This document shows positions 31,521 through 32,445 of a stretch of 32,445 bases of DNA, piece after piece (the stretch's first letter is position 1; every line of letters starts with the position of its first letter). The notes beneath the pieces were generated by a model. The model ran no database searches. It was not told where the DNA came from and saw only the letters and a list, made by a program, of their open reading frames with translations. The position numbers and the translations under genes were made by a program. The stretch spans positions 1 through 32,445 of the forward strand of contig CALKHU010000006.1 in assembly GCA_937991555.1 (NCBI GenBank). Direction: 5' to 3'. Origin of the DNA: an uncultured Caulobacter sp. (lineage in GTDB: Bacteria > Pseudomonadota > Alphaproteobacteria > Caulobacterales > Caulobacteraceae).

Positions 31521-32046
31521 ACTTGGTGACCCGGTCCGACTTCCGCGGCCGCAGATAGAACTTGCGGTCGAAGGTGACCGCGTTGGGCATGAAGAAGTCG
31601 ACCGGCGAGTCGTAGGCGTACTGGACCTCCGACACGATGACGCTCTGGTTGGCGGCGATGACGCCCGACGGGACGGTGATCGCCGCGCCGGGGCTGTAGG
31701 CGGTCAGGCCGCCCTGGGCGTTGCTCCAGTCGACCGTCGTCGCCCCGCCCGCGTTGGCCGAGACGCTGGTCACCCGCATCTTCAGCGTCGTCGTCGGATA
31801 GGGACGCATGATCGTGCCGGCGATCTCGAAGATGTCGCTGACCTCGCTGTTGGTGATCGTCGAGGACTGCGCAACGAGGTCGCCGATGGCCGAGGCGGCA
31901 TGGCCGGCGCGCCGCTCCGCCAGCAGGGCCTGGGTGATCTCGGCCAGGCCGAAATAGAAGGCGATCATGGCCGGCGCGATGAGCGCGAACTCCACCGCCG
32001 AGACGCCGCGTCGGTCGCGGCCGAGCCTGCGCAGCAGACGCATCAT
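31513..32046 (-). CDS. TadE-like pseudopilin of a Flp/Tad pilus system
   Basis: A 177-residue protein. Short positively charged N-terminus (MMRLLRRLGRDRRG), then VSAVEFALIAPAMIAFYFGL: the TadE-type leader with Glu at the fifth position of the hydrophobic segment (about 15-40). The remainder is an exported globular beta-rich domain (about 50-177). TadE/TadF pseudopilins are processed by a prepilin peptidase and help assemble Flp pili; no other tad/cpa genes are visible here. The ATG overlaps the stop of the upstream TadE/G-like gene by four bases (ATGA), so they are an operon. A long, low-complexity Thr/Ser/Val stretch follows the helix. Confidence 0.87.
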   Translation of the reverse strand: MMRLLRRLGRDRRGVSAVEFALIAPAMIAFYFGLAEITQALLAERRAGHAASAIGDLVAQSSTITNSEVSDIFEIAGTIMRPYPTTTLKMRVTSVSANAGGATTVDWSNAQGGLTAYSPGAAITVPSGVIAANQSVIVSEVQYAYDSPVDFFMPNAVTFDRKFYLRPRKSDRVTKSN

Positions 32047-32445
32047 GTTTCAAACGGCTCGTTGCGGAAGGTGACGGTCGAATAGATCAGCCGCTTGGTC
32101 CCGCCGAGGCTGGCGAGCCCGGCGTTCATCATCGGGGTGATCAGCGTCCATTCGTAGTAGGCCCGGACCACGACGATGTCCTCGCCGTCGCCGGGCACAA
32201 AGGTCGTCTTGCTGGAGTCGAAGGCGCCGTCGGTCACCGGATCGGTCAGGGAGACGTCGGCGAACCTCGGGAAGGTGCGCACATCGACCTGCAGTTTCGA
32301 GGCGCAGGTCGAGCCGAGCCAGGTCATGTCGGCGCAGATGGCGTCCCTGAAGGTGCTGGCCGAGCCGCCGCCGGCCATCTGGAACTCACCGGTCCGGATC
32401 TTCCGCGCGGCCGACTCCGTGGCGTTGTCGAGCGTCGTGGAGACC
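32043..32445 (-). CDS. TadE/TadG-like protein, 5' end beyond the window
   Basis: Partial. The minus-strand frame is open from the window end (in-frame codons from 32444) to the stop at 32043, giving at least 134 residues. The sequence VSTTLDNATESAARKIRTGE, then FQMAGGG, matches the helix after the hydrophobic segment of TadE-like pseudopilins. An internal ATG at 32378 would give a 111-residue protein without that part, so the true start lies outside. The C-terminal part includes two Cys (ICADMTWLGSTC), perhaps a disulfide. Translationally coupled with the next TadE-like gene. Which of TadE, TadF or TadG it is cannot be decided. Confidence 0.8.
   Translation of the reverse strand, partial: VSTTLDNATESAARKIRTGEFQMAGGGSASTFRDAICADMTWLGSTCASKLQVDVRTFPRFADVSLTDPVTDGAFDSSKTTFVPGDGEDIVVVRAYYEWTLITPMMNAGLASLGGTKRLIYSTVTFRNEPFET

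Overview
This is a GC-rich (roughly 70%) chromosomal window from an alphaproteobacterium, almost certainly a member of the Caulobacteraceae (Caulobacter, Phenylobacterium or Brevundimonas type). The assignment rests on a ChpT phosphotransferase gene lying close to a complete general stress response (GSR) core (phyK, ecfG, nepR, phyR), an arrangement known from Caulobacter crescentus, together with Tad/Flp pilus genes, HWE-type kinases and the base composition. No phage, insertion sequence, CRISPR array, tRNA or rRNA is visible. The window looks like ordinary chromosome with one unusually concentrated regulatory island.

Layout. 0.2-6.6 kb holds housekeeping genes: a VOC/glyoxalase-fold protein, an Hsp70-like ATPase without a substrate-binding domain, NADP-malic enzyme (maeB), dapB, cysQ and a DUF3553 protein. 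Two large palindromic intergenic repeat elements flank dapB. 6.7-8.7 kb holds chpT (cell-cycle phosphorelay), an orphan CheY-like receiver and a CheR methyltransferase. A cytochrome P450 follows at 8.8-10.1 kb.

10.1-19.1 kb is the stress island. An entericidin-like lipoprotein, the operon nepR-ecfG-phyK and the divergent phyR are followed by a series of small envelope genes, a lipid-kinase-like/phosphoesterase pair, a DUF1328 protein and a DUF883-YqjE-like-superoxide dismutase operon. Reading both strands, I find nine exact matches to the sigma-EcfG promoter (GGAAC, 16 or 17 bases, CGTT). They lie in front of essentially every transcription unit here and form three divergent pairs. One drives no protein: it precedes about 120 nt with an eight-cytosine tract, a 12-bp stem and a strong Rho-independent terminator. 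This is a very good candidate for the Caulobacter GSR small RNA GsrN. The likely circuit is: PhyK phosphorylates PhyR; PhyR sequesters NepR; EcfG is released and transcribes its own operon, phyR, the small RNA and the surrounding envelope and oxidative-stress genes.

19.1-21.1 kb holds a GAF-PAS-HWE kinase-receiver hybrid, possibly a further GSR input. 21.1-26.8 kb holds a CaiB-type CoA-transferase and an ABC exporter whose permease is fused to an M1 metallopeptidase. 27.0-31.5 kb holds a tyrosine-phosphatase-like protein, an Atg22-type MFS transporter and the folate genes pabB and pabC. The right edge carries two TadE-like pseudopilin genes, one cut by the window end.
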